64,000 bases of DNA from UKL13-2 sp031430555 (GCA_031430555.1 JANPBQ010000105.1:5747-69746); one strand, 5' to 3'. Positions 26,749 through 35,443 are shown, numbered from the stretch's first letter. The notes: generated by a model not told the origin, from the sequence alone. Numbers and translations are program-made.

Positions 26749-27996
26749 CTACTTCTGCACCCCAACCTCTTTCATGCCTTCCAGCGTGCCCAAATCGAGC
26801 CCCGCGACGGCACCTTTCAACGTGTTCAAATCGACGCCATTGCCTTTGGCCGTCACCACAAAGCGCTCGCCCAGCACGATGCTGTATTCGTTTCGGCCAT
26901 CCTTGCGCGTCTTTTCATGCACCAGCCGTCCGCCCACCTTGCCGGTTTTCTCGGTACCGTACTCATCTTCCTTCTCACCTTGCACCATGGCCCAGCCGGC
27001 GAAGGCCATCATGCCGGCGGCACCGCCGGTGTCGGAGACTTCGAGATGTATACGCTTGCCTCCGTCGTCGCCGTAACGTGCCTCGGCTTTCGAGACCGAA
27101 ATGCCCATGGCACCGGTCTTCTCGGCCTTGCTGGATTTTTTGGCCAGACCCGCGAACGTTTCCGGCACAAACGGTTTTAGTTGGTCGATGCCCAATGGCT
27201 CAACCGACTTGCCGCCGCCAAGCGCGGCACCGAGCATGCCCATCGCGGCTTTGGCGGCCTCATCCTGATTGCCGCTCTTTTGCGCGGCCTCCATCTTCTT
27301 GCCGGCGGCTTCCATTTTCTTGCCGAAGGCCTCGAGCTTGCCAAGGTTGCTGTCTTTGTCGATGGTGACGCTCGGTGACGAATGCATGCCCCCGCCCATG
27401 CCGCCAAACATTCCCGATGCGGCACCGCCGATCCCTGCGATCAGGCCTGCGAACATGCCAATAACCAGCGAGACGACAATGGCGATGATTAGAACAACGG
27501 CGGCATAGCCGATCGACTTGTCTTCCGGGCACTTCATCAATTTCGGCAATCCGAAATAGAGCAACACCACGCCGTACAGCGCGCATAGCGCGCCCATCCA
27601 CCGCAAGCCGGGGATCATCGCGAAGACACCGCCCAACCATGCCGCGGTGAACGAATACACCGTCAATTTCATTGCTTGCGCGTCGCTCTTCTCGCCGCCG
27701 AACGACGGTGCCAGCATATTCACGATCAGGGAAACTAGCAGCACGGTGACAAATGACATCACGTAGCCAAAAACTGCGCTGCCGATGCCGATGACGATCG
27801 GCACTTTGTACGATATGCCGAACATGCCGTAGCCGATCAGCGAGCCGCCGATGAAACCGCAAATCGCCGGAATCGCCGCGAGCGGGGCGACATAGCCGGT
27901 GAGCAAATTCGCCGTGGTGGTGGTCTCTCCCGCGACAACGTCCCACTCGGTCTTCGGTGTAATCAGGATATTTTTGACGCGATCAATCAGTGCCAT
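26749..27996 (-). CDS. Yip1-domain membrane protein with long C-terminal extension
   Basis: The first about 210 of 415 residues form a Yip1-type domain with five hydrophobic segments, beginning 'MALIDRVKNILITPKTEWDVV', the usual start of bacterial Yip1 proteins. The rest is unusual: a Gly/Met-rich loop ('MFGGMGGGMHSS'), a Lys/Ala/Met coiled-coil-like stretch ('FGKKMEAAGKKMEAAQK') and a C-terminal globular domain of about 160 residues. Start ATG at 27996 is preceded by a G-rich ribosome site. It is divergent from cysI. A role in membrane organisation is only an inference. Confidence 0.82.
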   Translation of the reverse strand: MALIDRVKNILITPKTEWDVVAGETTTTANLLTGYVAPLAAIPAICGFIGGSLIGYGMFGISYKVPIVIGIGSAVFGYVMSFVTVLLVSLIVNMLAPSFGGEKSDAQAMKLTVYSFTAAWLGGVFAMIPGLRWMGALCALYGVVLLYFGLPKLMKCPEDKSIGYAAVVLIIAIVVSLVIGMFAGLIAGIGGAASGMFGGMGGGMHSSPSVTIDKDSNLGKLEAFGKKMEAAGKKMEAAQKSGNQDEAAKAAMGMLGAALGGGKSVEPLGIDQLKPFVPETFAGLAKKSSKAEKTGAMGISVSKAEARYGDDGGKRIHLEVSDTGGAAGMMAFAGWAMVQGEKEDEYGTEKTGKVGGRLVHEKTRKDGRNEYSIVLGERFVVTAKGNGVDLNTLKGAVAGLDLGTLEGMKEVGVQK

Positions 27997-28230
27997 GTGA
28001 CCCCCTTTTTCCGTGAATTTGCATGATAGCCGCAAACCTCCGGATTGCGTGCGGCTCAAAATGACGCCCGCGTACCAGCGAGGAAGGCGGAAAAGGTGTC
28101 GAATGGGGCGGCGAAACAGACATATATGCGTTTTTGTAATACTAACTGTCTATAAAGTCTTTATTGATATATACCCGCGCCGACTAACATGATGTCCTGA
28201 CCGCATTACCCGGTCGCCAACGGCATTGTC

Positions 28231-29928
28231 ATGTACAAATACGACCATTACGATCAAACCATAGTCGATGAACGCGTCGCCCAATTTCGTGGGCAGACGG
28301 CGCGTTTTATCGCCGGCGAATTAAGCGAGGACGAGTTCCGTCCGCTGCGATTGCAAAATGGCTTGTACATCCAAAAGCACGCGCCGATGCTGAGAGTCGC
28401 GATCCCGTACGGCATGCTTTCCTCATCCCAGGTGCGCATGCTCGCGCACATCGCGCGAAAATATGACCGCGGCTACGGCCATTTCACGACGCGGCAGAAT
28501 ATTCAGTTCAATTGGCCCGCGCTTGAAACGGTGCCGGACATCCTCGCCGATCTCGCGAGCGTGGAAATGCATGCGATCCAGACGTCGGGAAATTGCATCC
28601 GTAACACCACCTCCGATCAATTCGCCGGCATCGCACATGACGAATTGATCGATCCGCGCCCGTATGCGGAATTGATTCGCCAATGGTCCACGTTTCATCC
28701 CGAATTCGCGTACCTGCCGCGCAAATTCAAGATTGCCGTCAATGGCGCGCGCGAAGATCGCGCCGGTACTTTGTTTCACGATATCGGCGTGCATACCGTG
28801 CGCACGGCGACCGGCGAAATTGCATTCGATATTCTGGTCGGCGGCGGTCTCGGTCGCACACCCATTCTTGGCCAAGTGGTGCGTGAAGCATTGCCGACGC
28901 GACACCTCTTTACTTATCTCGATGCGATCCTGCGCGTTTACAACCGCTTTGGCCGTCGCGACAATATGTACAAAGCGCGCATCAAGATCCTGGTGAAGGA
29001 ATTGGGACTTGAAAAATTCCGCGTGGAAGTCGAGGCCGAATGGGCGCACCTGAAGGATGGCCCCTCCACATTGACGCAAGCGGAAATCGACCGCGTCGCA
29101 ACGCATTTTGTCGATCCCGCTTACGAAAAACTCTCCGCGATCAACGCGGAATTCGAAAAACATCTGCTCGACAACAAAGCTTTCGCGCGCTGGGTGAGCC
29201 GCAACGTGTTCGGCCATAAGCAGCCGGGCTACGCGGCGGTCACGTTGTCGCTGAAGAAAACCGGGGTCGCGCCAGGCGACGCGACCGACGCACAGCTCGA
29301 CGCCGTCGCAGATCTCGCGGATGCATTCAGCTTCGGTGAAATTCGCGTGTCGCACGAACAAAATCTGATCCTTGCCGACATAAAGATCGGCGATCTCTTC
29401 ACGGTTTGGCAACGTGCGAAAGCAATCGGCTTCGCCACACCGAATATCGGTCTCCTCACCGATATTATTGCCTGCCCGGGCGGCGACTTCTGTTCGCTCG
29501 CCAACGCAAAATCGATTCCCGTCGCCGAGGCCATACAAAACCGCTTCGATGACCTCGATTATTTGTTCGACATCGGCGACATCGCGATCAACATTTCCGG
29601 TTGCATGAATGCCTGCGGCCATCATCACGTCGGGCACATCGGCATTCTCGGCGTCGACAAGCACGGCGCGGAGTTCTACCAAGTTACGATCGGCGGCTCG
29701 CAAGGACTTGACGCCGCGCTCGGCAAAGTGATCGGCCCGTCATTTGCCCAGGACGAAATGGCTGACGTAATCGAGAAATTGATTGGTACCTATGTCGCAC
29801 TTCGTCATGAGGACGAGCACTTTCTCGATACCGTCAAACGTGCAGGACTCGAGCCATTCAAAGCGAGTGTGTATGACAAACCGGGCAAACACGCGAGCCA
29901 CAGCGTGGAGGAAACCAGCAATGTCTGA
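28231..29928 (+). CDS. cysI: Siroheme-dependent sulfite/nitrite reductase (CysI-like)
   Basis: This 565-residue enzyme has the two ferredoxin-like and two siroheme/Fe4S4 domains of assimilatory reductases. The cluster and siroheme ligands are Cys415 and Cys421 ('CPGGDFC') and Cys458 and Cys462 ('CMNAC'). The basic substrate pocket is seen in 'GHFTTRQNIQFNWP' and 'TSGNCIRNTTSD'. It reduces sulfite to sulfide (or nitrite to ammonia) with six electrons. The downstream DUF934, siroheme methyltransferase and flavoprotein support sulfite reduction. The upstream 230 bp hold a strongly AT-rich stretch (28120-28185), probably the promoter and activator site. The gene overlaps the DUF934 gene by eight bases. 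Confidence 0.92.
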   Translation: MYKYDHYDQTIVDERVAQFRGQTARFIAGELSEDEFRPLRLQNGLYIQKHAPMLRVAIPYGMLSSSQVRMLAHIARKYDRGYGHFTTRQNIQFNWPALETVPDILADLASVEMHAIQTSGNCIRNTTSDQFAGIAHDELIDPRPYAELIRQWSTFHPEFAYLPRKFKIAVNGAREDRAGTLFHDIGVHTVRTATGEIAFDILVGGGLGRTPILGQVVREALPTRHLFTYLDAILRVYNRFGRRDNMYKARIKILVKELGLEKFRVEVEAEWAHLKDGPSTLTQAEIDRVATHFVDPAYEKLSAINAEFEKHLLDNKAFARWVSRNVFGHKQPGYAAVTLSLKKTGVAPGDATDAQLDAVADLADAFSFGEIRVSHEQNLILADIKIGDLFTVWQRAKAIGFATPNIGLLTDIIACPGGDFCSLANAKSIPVAEAIQNRFDDLDYLFDIGDIAINISGCMNACGHHHVGHIGILGVDKHGAEFYQVTIGGSQGLDAALGKVIGPSFAQDEMADVIEKLIGTYVALRHEDEHFLDTVKRAGLEPFKASVYDKPGKHASHSVEETSNV

Positions 29929-30481
29929 TGCGCTCATCATCCGCGATGGCGTGATTGTCGCCGACGAATGGACCTTGATTCGGGCGGCTGATGACGTATA
30001 TGTTTCTGCGCCACCGGTCGGAAATTTGATCCTGCCATTGAGTGTATGGAATGCACAGCGCAGCGCAATCAACCCGAATATCGGCGTGTGGATTGACGGC
30101 GCAGATGACCCCGCCCTGCTCGCGGATTCCATCGATCAACTTGCCCTTATCGCCGTAGATTTTCCAAAATTTACGGATGGCCGCGGCTACTCGACGGGTG
30201 CATTGCTGCGTAGCCGCCACGGATTCAAAGGCGAATTGCGCGCGATCGGCGATGTGCTACGCGATCAGTTGTTCTATCTGCGCCGGGCCGGTTTCAACGC
30301 GTTCAAGGTACGTTCAGACAAAGACATTCACGATGCGTTGCAAGCACTGAACGATTTTTCCGAAACCTATCAAGGTGCGGTCGAGCAACCGCTGCCGTTG
30401 TTCAAACGTCGCGCTGTGCTTGCGTCGAACCAATCAAACGACAGGTCCTACCTGAAGACGACCGGGGCGAACTATGGCTAA
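29921..30481 (+). CDS. DUF934 protein of the sulfite reductase operon
   Basis: This 186-residue protein has the conserved 'FTDGRGYSTGALLRSRHGFKGELRAIGDVLRDQLFYLRRAGFNAF' core of DUF934, which occurs beside cysI in proteobacteria. It has no membrane segment or metal motif that I can see. Its start lies inside the cysI end (8 bp overlap) and its own end overlaps cobA by eight bases, so all three are coupled. A role as an accessory or electron-transfer partner of the reductase is plausible from context only. Confidence 0.9.
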   Translation: MSDALIIRDGVIVADEWTLIRAADDVYVSAPPVGNLILPLSVWNAQRSAINPNIGVWIDGADDPALLADSIDQLALIAVDFPKFTDGRGYSTGALLRSRHGFKGELRAIGDVLRDQLFYLRRAGFNAFKVRSDKDIHDALQALNDFSETYQGAVEQPLPLFKRRAVLASNQSNDRSYLKTTGANYG

Positions 30482-31244
30482 GGTATTTCTGGTCGGTGCC
30501 GGTCCCGGCGCACCCGATTTGCTCACCCTGCGTGCAGCGCGTTTACTCGAACAGGCCGACATCATTTTCATTGATGCACTGGTGCATCCCGACACGGTGG
30601 CGCTCGCGGCGAAAGCGAAGAAAGTGTTCGTCGGTAAACGTGCGGGACAGATTTCGACGGATCAACGATTCATCAATCGGCAATTGGTCGAAGCCGCACG
30701 CCACCATCACGTCGTGGTGCGCCTCAAAGGGGGCGACCCGATGATGTTCGGCCGCGCGCAGGAAGAAATTGCCGCACTGAATGAGGCCGGCATTGAGTTT
30801 GAAGTGGTGCCCGGCATCACGGCCGCGATGGCCGCCAGTGCGTCGCTCGGCATCTCGCTCACCCGCCGAGGCGTTGCGCGCAGTGTTGCGTTTTGCACAC
30901 CGAGCGTCGGCCCGAATGAAATTGACAGCGATTGGCTCGCTCCCGCTACCGCCGCCGACACCACCCTGCTCTACATGGCCGCAGGTCAAGCCGCGCGCAT
31001 CGCCAGCGAGATGATTGGTGCAGGAAAATCGCCGGCGACACCCGTTGCCATCGTCGAGAACGCGTCACTTGAAAACGAGCAGCGCATTTTCACCACACTT
31101 GCCGGCATGGCAGCGTCATCAATGAAATTCAGCGGCCCCGCGTTGCTTTGCGTGGGCGAGGTTTTCGCCGTTGCGGTGAAAGAAGATGCCGTGGCCGATC
31201 GCTCGATGCACGCGCGGACATATGTCCAAATCGGATCACGATGA
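30474..31244 (+). CDS. cobA: Uroporphyrinogen-III C-methyltransferase
   Basis: This 256-residue SUMT uses two SAM to make precorrin-2, the siroheme precursor needed by the reductase upstream. The SUMT signatures 'LVGAGPGAPDLLTLRAARLL' and 'RLKGGDPMMFGRAQEE' are intact, as is 'VPGITAAMAASASLGISLT'. It has the single methyltransferase domain only, so the dehydrogenase and ferrochelatase steps (CysG N-terminal part) must be encoded elsewhere. ATG 30474 overlaps the DUF934 gene. Confidence 0.93.
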   Translation: MAKVFLVGAGPGAPDLLTLRAARLLEQADIIFIDALVHPDTVALAAKAKKVFVGKRAGQISTDQRFINRQLVEAARHHHVVVRLKGGDPMMFGRAQEEIAALNEAGIEFEVVPGITAAMAASASLGISLTRRGVARSVAFCTPSVGPNEIDSDWLAPATAADTTLLYMAAGQAARIASEMIGAGKSPATPVAIVENASLENEQRIFTTLAGMAASSMKFSGPALLCVGEVFAVAVKEDAVADRSMHARTYVQIGSR

Positions 31245-31370
31245 ATAAGCAAACACAAGCATTGGCGGGCTTTTTGGAGCATTTCATCGCTGAGAGCCTC
31301 ATGGATAGTGGTTCTACAAAATCGAAATCCCAGAAACCCCGTCATTCCCACCCTTCAGGTTTAGGAAACA

Positions 31371-32141
31371 ATGAGCGCCACCGATAAATACACCGCTGAA
31401 ACCATCACCGAAATCCACACCTGGACGCCGAATCTTTTCTCCTTCAAGACGACGCGCGATCAGGGTTATCGTTTCGTGCCTGGTCAATTCGCGCGTCTTG
31501 GTGTGAAGAGTGGCGATGAAATCGTCTGGCGCGCGTATTCGATCGTCTCGGCGCACTACGATGAATTTCTGGAGTTCTATTCCATCGTCGTGCCGAATGG
31601 AAAATTTACCAGTCAACTTTCGCAACTCAATGTCGGCGACGAAATCTATGTCGAGCGCAAGAGCCTCGGCTTCCTGACCACCGATCGATTCGAACTCGGC
31701 AAGGATTTGTGGATGCTCGCGACCGGCACCGGATTGGCCCCGTTCATTTCCATCCTCTACGATTTCAAAACCTGGGAATCGTACGAGAACCTGATTCTGG
31801 TGCACAGCGTGCGCATCGAAGATGAACTTGCATATCAGGAGGTGATCGCAAATTTCAAGCACAGCGAATACTTCGCCGAGTTCGCCTCGCGCTTGCATTA
31901 TGTGCAAGCCGTGACACGAGAGACCGTGCCTGATACCTTGAACGCGCGCATCACCGATTTGATCGAGAACGGCGAACTTGAACGCAAGGTCGGATTTCCG
32001 ATTGAAGCTGAACGTTCACGCGTGATGATTTGCGGCAATCCGGAAATGGTCGATGAGACCCGCGAATTGCTCATCAAACGTGGCCTGACGGTGAGCCGCC
32101 GTGGCGCACCCGGCCATCTTGCCGTTGAAAACTACTGGTGA
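31371..32141 (+). CDS. fpr: Ferredoxin-NADP reductase
   Basis: This 256-residue FAD enzyme moves electrons between NADPH and ferredoxin or flavodoxin. FAD motif 'RAYSIVSA' and NADP motif 'LATGTGLAPFISIL' are present, and the C-terminus 'APGHLAVENYW' ends in an aromatic residue as in proteobacterial Fpr. Its location after cysI-DUF934-cobA suggests that it feeds the ferredoxin-type sulfite reductase. A gap of 126 bp separates it from cobA. A rhodanese gene follows four bases after its stop. Confidence 0.93.
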   Translation: MSATDKYTAETITEIHTWTPNLFSFKTTRDQGYRFVPGQFARLGVKSGDEIVWRAYSIVSAHYDEFLEFYSIVVPNGKFTSQLSQLNVGDEIYVERKSLGFLTTDRFELGKDLWMLATGTGLAPFISILYDFKTWESYENLILVHSVRIEDELAYQEVIANFKHSEYFAEFASRLHYVQAVTRETVPDTLNARITDLIENGELERKVGFPIEAERSRVMICGNPEMVDETRELLIKRGLTVSRRGAPGHLAVENYW

Positions 32142-32145
32142 AACC

Positions 32146-32607
32146 ATGAATGCTCCGATCCCCCGCAGCGAAGAAATCCTCGCCACCGCCCGCGAACGCG
32201 CATTTCGCGATTCGCGCCCCTACGCCGGTCAGGTCACCCCGCAGGAAGCGCACGAATTGCTGAGCGCGGGCCGCGCCAAAGTCATCGATGTGCGCTTCGC
32301 GTTCGAACACGAATATATCGGTCGTGTGCCCGGTTCCATATTGATTCCCTGGAAAAACGTGCCCGGCGGAGAAATCAACCGCGAGTTCCTGCCGGAATTG
32401 CATCGTCAATGCGCGCTCGATGAAGTGGTGCTGCTGTTATGCCGCAGCGGCATCCGCTCGCATGCGGCCGCCGCGACCGCCACCGAAGATGGCTTTACGC
32501 AGGTATTCAATATCCAGGGCGGCTTCGAGGGTGATCTCGACGATAAGCAGCAACGCAACCGCATCGGCGGCTGGCGTCACGCCGATCTACCGTGGGTTCA
32601 AAGCTGA
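32146..32607 (+). CDS. Rhodanese-like sulfurtransferase
   Basis: This 153-residue single-domain rhodanese has 'AKVIDVRFAFEHEYIGRVPGS' and the active-site loop 'LLLCRSGIRSHAAA' with the catalytic Cys. It may transfer sulfane sulfur produced downstream of sulfite reduction. It starts five bases after fpr and ends the operon. Its last ten bases overlap the end of the converging EAL remnant. Confidence 0.9.
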   Translation: MNAPIPRSEEILATARERAFRDSRPYAGQVTPQEAHELLSAGRAKVIDVRFAFEHEYIGRVPGSILIPWKNVPGGEINREFLPELHRQCALDEVVLLLCRSGIRSHAAAATATEDGFTQVFNIQGGFEGDLDDKQQRNRIGGWRHADLPWVQS

Positions 32608-33230
32608 TTCGCCGTGGTGGACTCAATAAATAATTTGGCGAATTCACCGGCGGGCAGCGGCCGCGAAATCAGGTAGCCCTGCGCCTCTTCACACTGATGG
32701 CTGGTGAGAAACGCCATTTGCTCCGCTGTCTCCAGCCCTTCCGCGACGACCCGCATGCCGAGGTTCTTGGCGAGTCCGATGATCGCTTGCACGATCGCCG
32801 CATCGTCGCGATCCGACACCACGCCGCGCACGAATGAGCCGTCGATTTTCAGCGCATCGAAAAACAGCATGCGCTGTCCATCGGCACCGATCCAGCCGTG
32901 TATGTCGGCGAGAAACGAAATCGGCCCGTGGGGCGACAACGATGTCCATTGTGTTTGCACACGCTGCCCTGCATACACGCGCTCGAAGTAAATCGCCAGC
33001 CGCGAGCGGGACGTCTCGGAGCGCGGCGTGAAATCGCGCGCGTAAAGTTCCTCGAACGTGGGGATGCGCAGCAACTTCAAGGCCGCCGCATTCGCCCACC
33101 GCACCCTCGAATGGCCGATATCCTGCACCCAGCACGCGTTCGGCGAATCGGTGTAGCGGGGAAGATCGGCGTCGGAAAGAATCATGGCGGCAGGGTGAGC
33201 CCTATGCGCGACGGTGGCGAACACCATCAT
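32598..33230 (-). pseudogene. PAS-EAL protein with internal deletion (EAL remnant)
   Basis: The N-terminal about 125 residues look like a PAS sensor ('NACWVQDIGHSRVRWANAAAL', 'GWIGADGQRMLFF'). It is then joined in frame to only the last about 75 residues of an EAL domain ('DALKIDGSFVRGV', 'RVVAEGLETAEQ', 'EAQGYLISRPLP'). The first two thirds of EAL, with the ExL motif and most metal ligands, are missing, so it cannot be an active phosphodiesterase. The start is uncertain (ATG 33230 or 33185). It may be expressed as a degenerate sensor, but an internal deletion is the simplest reading. Confidence 0.7.
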
Positions 33231-33537
33231 CGGGCAGTCGCCCGTGATACGCAAGCGCCGCCGGCGCTGAACGATAACGATCGTTACGTTTCAGTGACAG
33301 CCGCCGTCGGGCCGACGGCGGCAATGCGCAGAGGCCTTAGGAAGCGCCGATCCATTCCCTCGCGGTATGCGCATCCGCGCGTTGGGCGGTCTGCAGGCCG
33401 CGGGCCGTGTTGCAAATCCTCGCCATAGCGGTGCGCAGCCTGCCCCGGCAGGTATTAAGCCGGGGGCTCCGATTTGCGCCTGGCAGCCCATCCCCAATCA
33501 CGGCGCGCGCACTCGCGGGGAATAAATCGGTGCTTCC
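33231..33537. other. Gene-free intergenic region rich in hairpins
   Basis: No convincing gene is present. The region holds a row of inverted repeats: AGCGCCGCCGGCGCT (33254-33268), TAACGATCGTTA (near 33274-33285), GCCGCCGTCG/CGACGGCGGC (33300-33322), and a nested structure at about 33413-33477 with GCAAATC/GATTTGC arms around CCCCGGC/GCCGGGG. It could be a structured RNA, a leader of the EAL remnant or degraded repeats. No known riboswitch consensus was matched. Confidence 0.5.
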
Positions 33538-34332
33538 TCAGACGATCTTGACGCTCAGATCAGGCAGCTTGTCGATATGGCATGCGATCACATCGCCCTT
33601 CACTACCGGGCCGACGTTTTCCGGCGTGCCGGAATAAATGATATCGCCCGGCATCAGTTCGAAGGCTTCGGAAATCTTGCTGATCTGCTCGGCCACGCTC
33701 CAGATCATCTGGTTCAAGTTGGCGTTTTGTTTGATCGCACCGTTGACCTTCAACCAGATGGCCCCTTTTTCAAAATGCCCCACCTGCGACACCGGATGCA
33801 GCGGCCCGATCGGCGCGGATTTATCGAAGCTCTTGCCGATCTCCCACGGTTTTTTCTGGTCGCCCATCGCACGCTGCAAATCGCGGCGCGTCATGTCGAG
33901 GCCGAGCGCGTAGCCGTAAACATGTTCGAGCGCCTTGTCGATCGGAATATTTCGCCCGCCCTTGTTGAGGGCCGCCACCAGTTCAACTTCATAGTGATAA
34001 TTTTTCGTCAATGACGGATAGGGATGATCGGCCACGGTATTGAGCGGGACGAACTGGATCGCGTCGGTGGGTTTTTGAAAAAAGAACGGCGGCTCACGCG
34101 TCGGATCCGAGCCCATTTCACGCGCGTGCGCGGCGTAGTTGCGGCCGATGCAATAAATGCGCCGCACCGGAAATAAATCCGCACTGCCGACCACGGGAAT
34201 CACGGTCGTTGCAACCGGAAACATCGTCTTCATATCATTGCCCGCGCCGCCGGGCAGCGCGCAGCCGGCAATCGCGCCGAGTGCGGCAACGCCACTGGTT
34301 TTCAACATGTCACGACGATTATTTTGACTCAT
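33538..34332 (-). CDS. Fumarylacetoacetate hydrolase-family protein with Tat/lipoprotein signal
   Basis: This 264-residue protein carries a FAH C-terminal domain: 'YCIGRNYAAHAREMGSDP' at the start, metal-ligand acids in 'NYHYEVELVAAL', and 'ELMPGDIIYSGTPENVGPV' at the end. FAH enzymes cleave or isomerise 2-oxo acids in aromatic catabolism and are normally cytosolic. This one begins with 'NNRRDMLKTSG', a twin-arginine motif, followed by a hydrophobic stretch and Cys24 ('AIAGC'), which suggests export by Tat and lipidation. GGAGGAAT stands before ATG 34332, so the start is firm. It is divergent from imuA. Confidence 0.88.
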   Translation of the reverse strand: MSQNNRRDMLKTSGVAALGAIAGCALPGGAGNDMKTMFPVATTVIPVVGSADLFPVRRIYCIGRNYAAHAREMGSDPTREPPFFFQKPTDAIQFVPLNTVADHPYPSLTKNYHYEVELVAALNKGGRNIPIDKALEHVYGYALGLDMTRRDLQRAMGDQKKPWEIGKSFDKSAPIGPLHPVSQVGHFEKGAIWLKVNGAIKQNANLNQMIWSVAEQISKISEAFELMPGDIIYSGTPENVGPVVKGDVIACHIDKLPDLSVKIV

Positions 34333-34485
34333 TGCGATTCCTCCGAAGTGTTTGCGGCGTCGACGATCACCGCCTGCGGGTAGTGTATTCCCCTCGCGTT
34401 TCAATTTGATTTGAGCGCGGTCAATAACGCAGGAGCCGATATTTCCGGGCAATGAGCACTTATGCACCCGCCCCAATATCAGCAC

Positions 34486-34520
34486 TTGCCAAAACTCTAA
34501 AACTGTACGAATATACAGTT
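34486..34520 (+). promoter_or_regulatory. SOS promoter with LexA box for imuA
   Basis: CTGTACGAATATACAG (34503-34518) is a perfect CTGT-N8-ACAG LexA operator. A -35 TTGCCA (34486-34491) lies 17 bp from a -10 GAATAT (34509-34514) that sits inside the box, so LexA would block RNA polymerase. The predicted transcription start falls at about 34521, the A of an ATG. Confidence 0.85.
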
Positions 34521-35351
34521 ATGGGATTTCCTTCTTCAAACACGGTGTTGGCCGCCTCCGTGCTCTCGCATCCGCGCATTTTCCGCCTGGGCGATTTTGG
34601 CCGGGGCCGACTGGGCGAAGGCGGTGAAGAAATGCGCACCGGCTTCACCGCACTCGACCATGAATTGACCGGTGGCGGCTGGGTGCGGCCCGGCATCACC
34701 GAAATACTTTGCGATCACGTCGGTATCGGTGAGCTATCGTTGCTGATGAAAGGCCTCGGCACCGCTGCACCGCGTCCCGGCGAGGCGGCACACCTGCTGT
34801 GGGTGCTGCCGCACGCCGAGGCATGGATTCCCTATGCGCCCGCACTCGCACAATGCGGCATCGATCTGCAACACCTTGCCATCGTGCGCAGCAAGAACAT
34901 CGACGACGCGCTGTGGGCGGCGGAGCAGGGATTGAAAAGCGGCGCGTGCCGTGCGGTGCTGCTGCGATTGAACGCGGCGTGGGTCAATCCGCTGTCACTC
35001 AGGCGTTTGCAGCAGGCAGCGATGGCCGGCAACTGCCTCCTGTGGCTCATGCGCCCGCGCGAGGCCGCAGAGTCGCCCTCGCCGGCGGCCACTCGCATTT
35101 CGTTGCAGCCGGAAACCGCCGGTGCGCTACGATTGGATTTATTAAAGCGTCGCGGGCTGCCACAGGGTAAATCGATTCGACTCGCGACGCGTTCACTCGC
35201 CTGCCTCACGCGCGAGCCGCGCTGGGTGCGCATCCCCGCAAAAACGCCAACGCCGGGGTGGCTCAATCGGGTGTTGGGTGGCGGTACTTCCGGCGTCGAA
35301 GAAAATCCGGCGAACGTGCGCGAACGATTTTTTTCGCGTGAGCGCGGGTAG
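34521..35351 (+). CDS. imuA: SOS mutagenesis protein ImuA (RecA-like)
   Basis: ImuA is a RecA-related partner of ImuB and DnaE2 in SOS-induced translesion synthesis. The 276 residues from ATG 34521 contain the family's 'TGFTALDHELTGGGWVRPGITEIL' and 'HLLWVLPHAEAWIPYAPALAQCGI'. The open frame extends to 34452, but that would put the LexA box inside the gene, so I chose ATG 34521. No ribosome site precedes it; translation may be leaderless, or start at GTG 34545. A 29-bp perfect inverted repeat follows the gene. Confidence 0.88.
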   Translation: MGFPSSNTVLAASVLSHPRIFRLGDFGRGRLGEGGEEMRTGFTALDHELTGGGWVRPGITEILCDHVGIGELSLLMKGLGTAAPRPGEAAHLLWVLPHAEAWIPYAPALAQCGIDLQHLAIVRSKNIDDALWAAEQGLKSGACRAVLLRLNAAWVNPLSLRRLQQAAMAGNCLLWLMRPREAAESPSPAATRISLQPETAGALRLDLLKRRGLPQGKSIRLATRSLACLTREPRWVRIPAKTPTPGWLNRVLGGGTSGVEENPANVRERFFSRERG

Positions 35352-35443
35352 GTTTGAGCCATGTATGCGTATCAGTATTGCGTTGTCGTCCCTGGATTCC
35401 GTCCGGGTCGGGATGCAATACCGTTCGTACTGCCAATAAAAGC

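Noticed and set aside
28423..29703. 426-residue minus-strand frame within cysI
   Set aside because: It lies wholly inside a conserved reductase gene and has no recognisable domain.
31241..31387. Possible 48-residue gene between cobA and fpr (MNKQTQALAGFLEHFIAESL...)
   Set aside because: It overlaps the cobA stop and the fpr start, its second half is low in complexity, it has no clear ribosome site and it matches no family I know.
33400..33480. Cobalamin, TPP or c-di-GMP riboswitch
   Set aside because: None of the conserved core boxes of these classes could be matched, despite the strong secondary structure.
33291..33497. Minus-strand 68-residue frame in the hairpin-rich gap
   Set aside because: Composition (Arg, Pro, Ala, Cys) is that of translated GC-rich noncoding DNA, and the region is dominated by palindromes.
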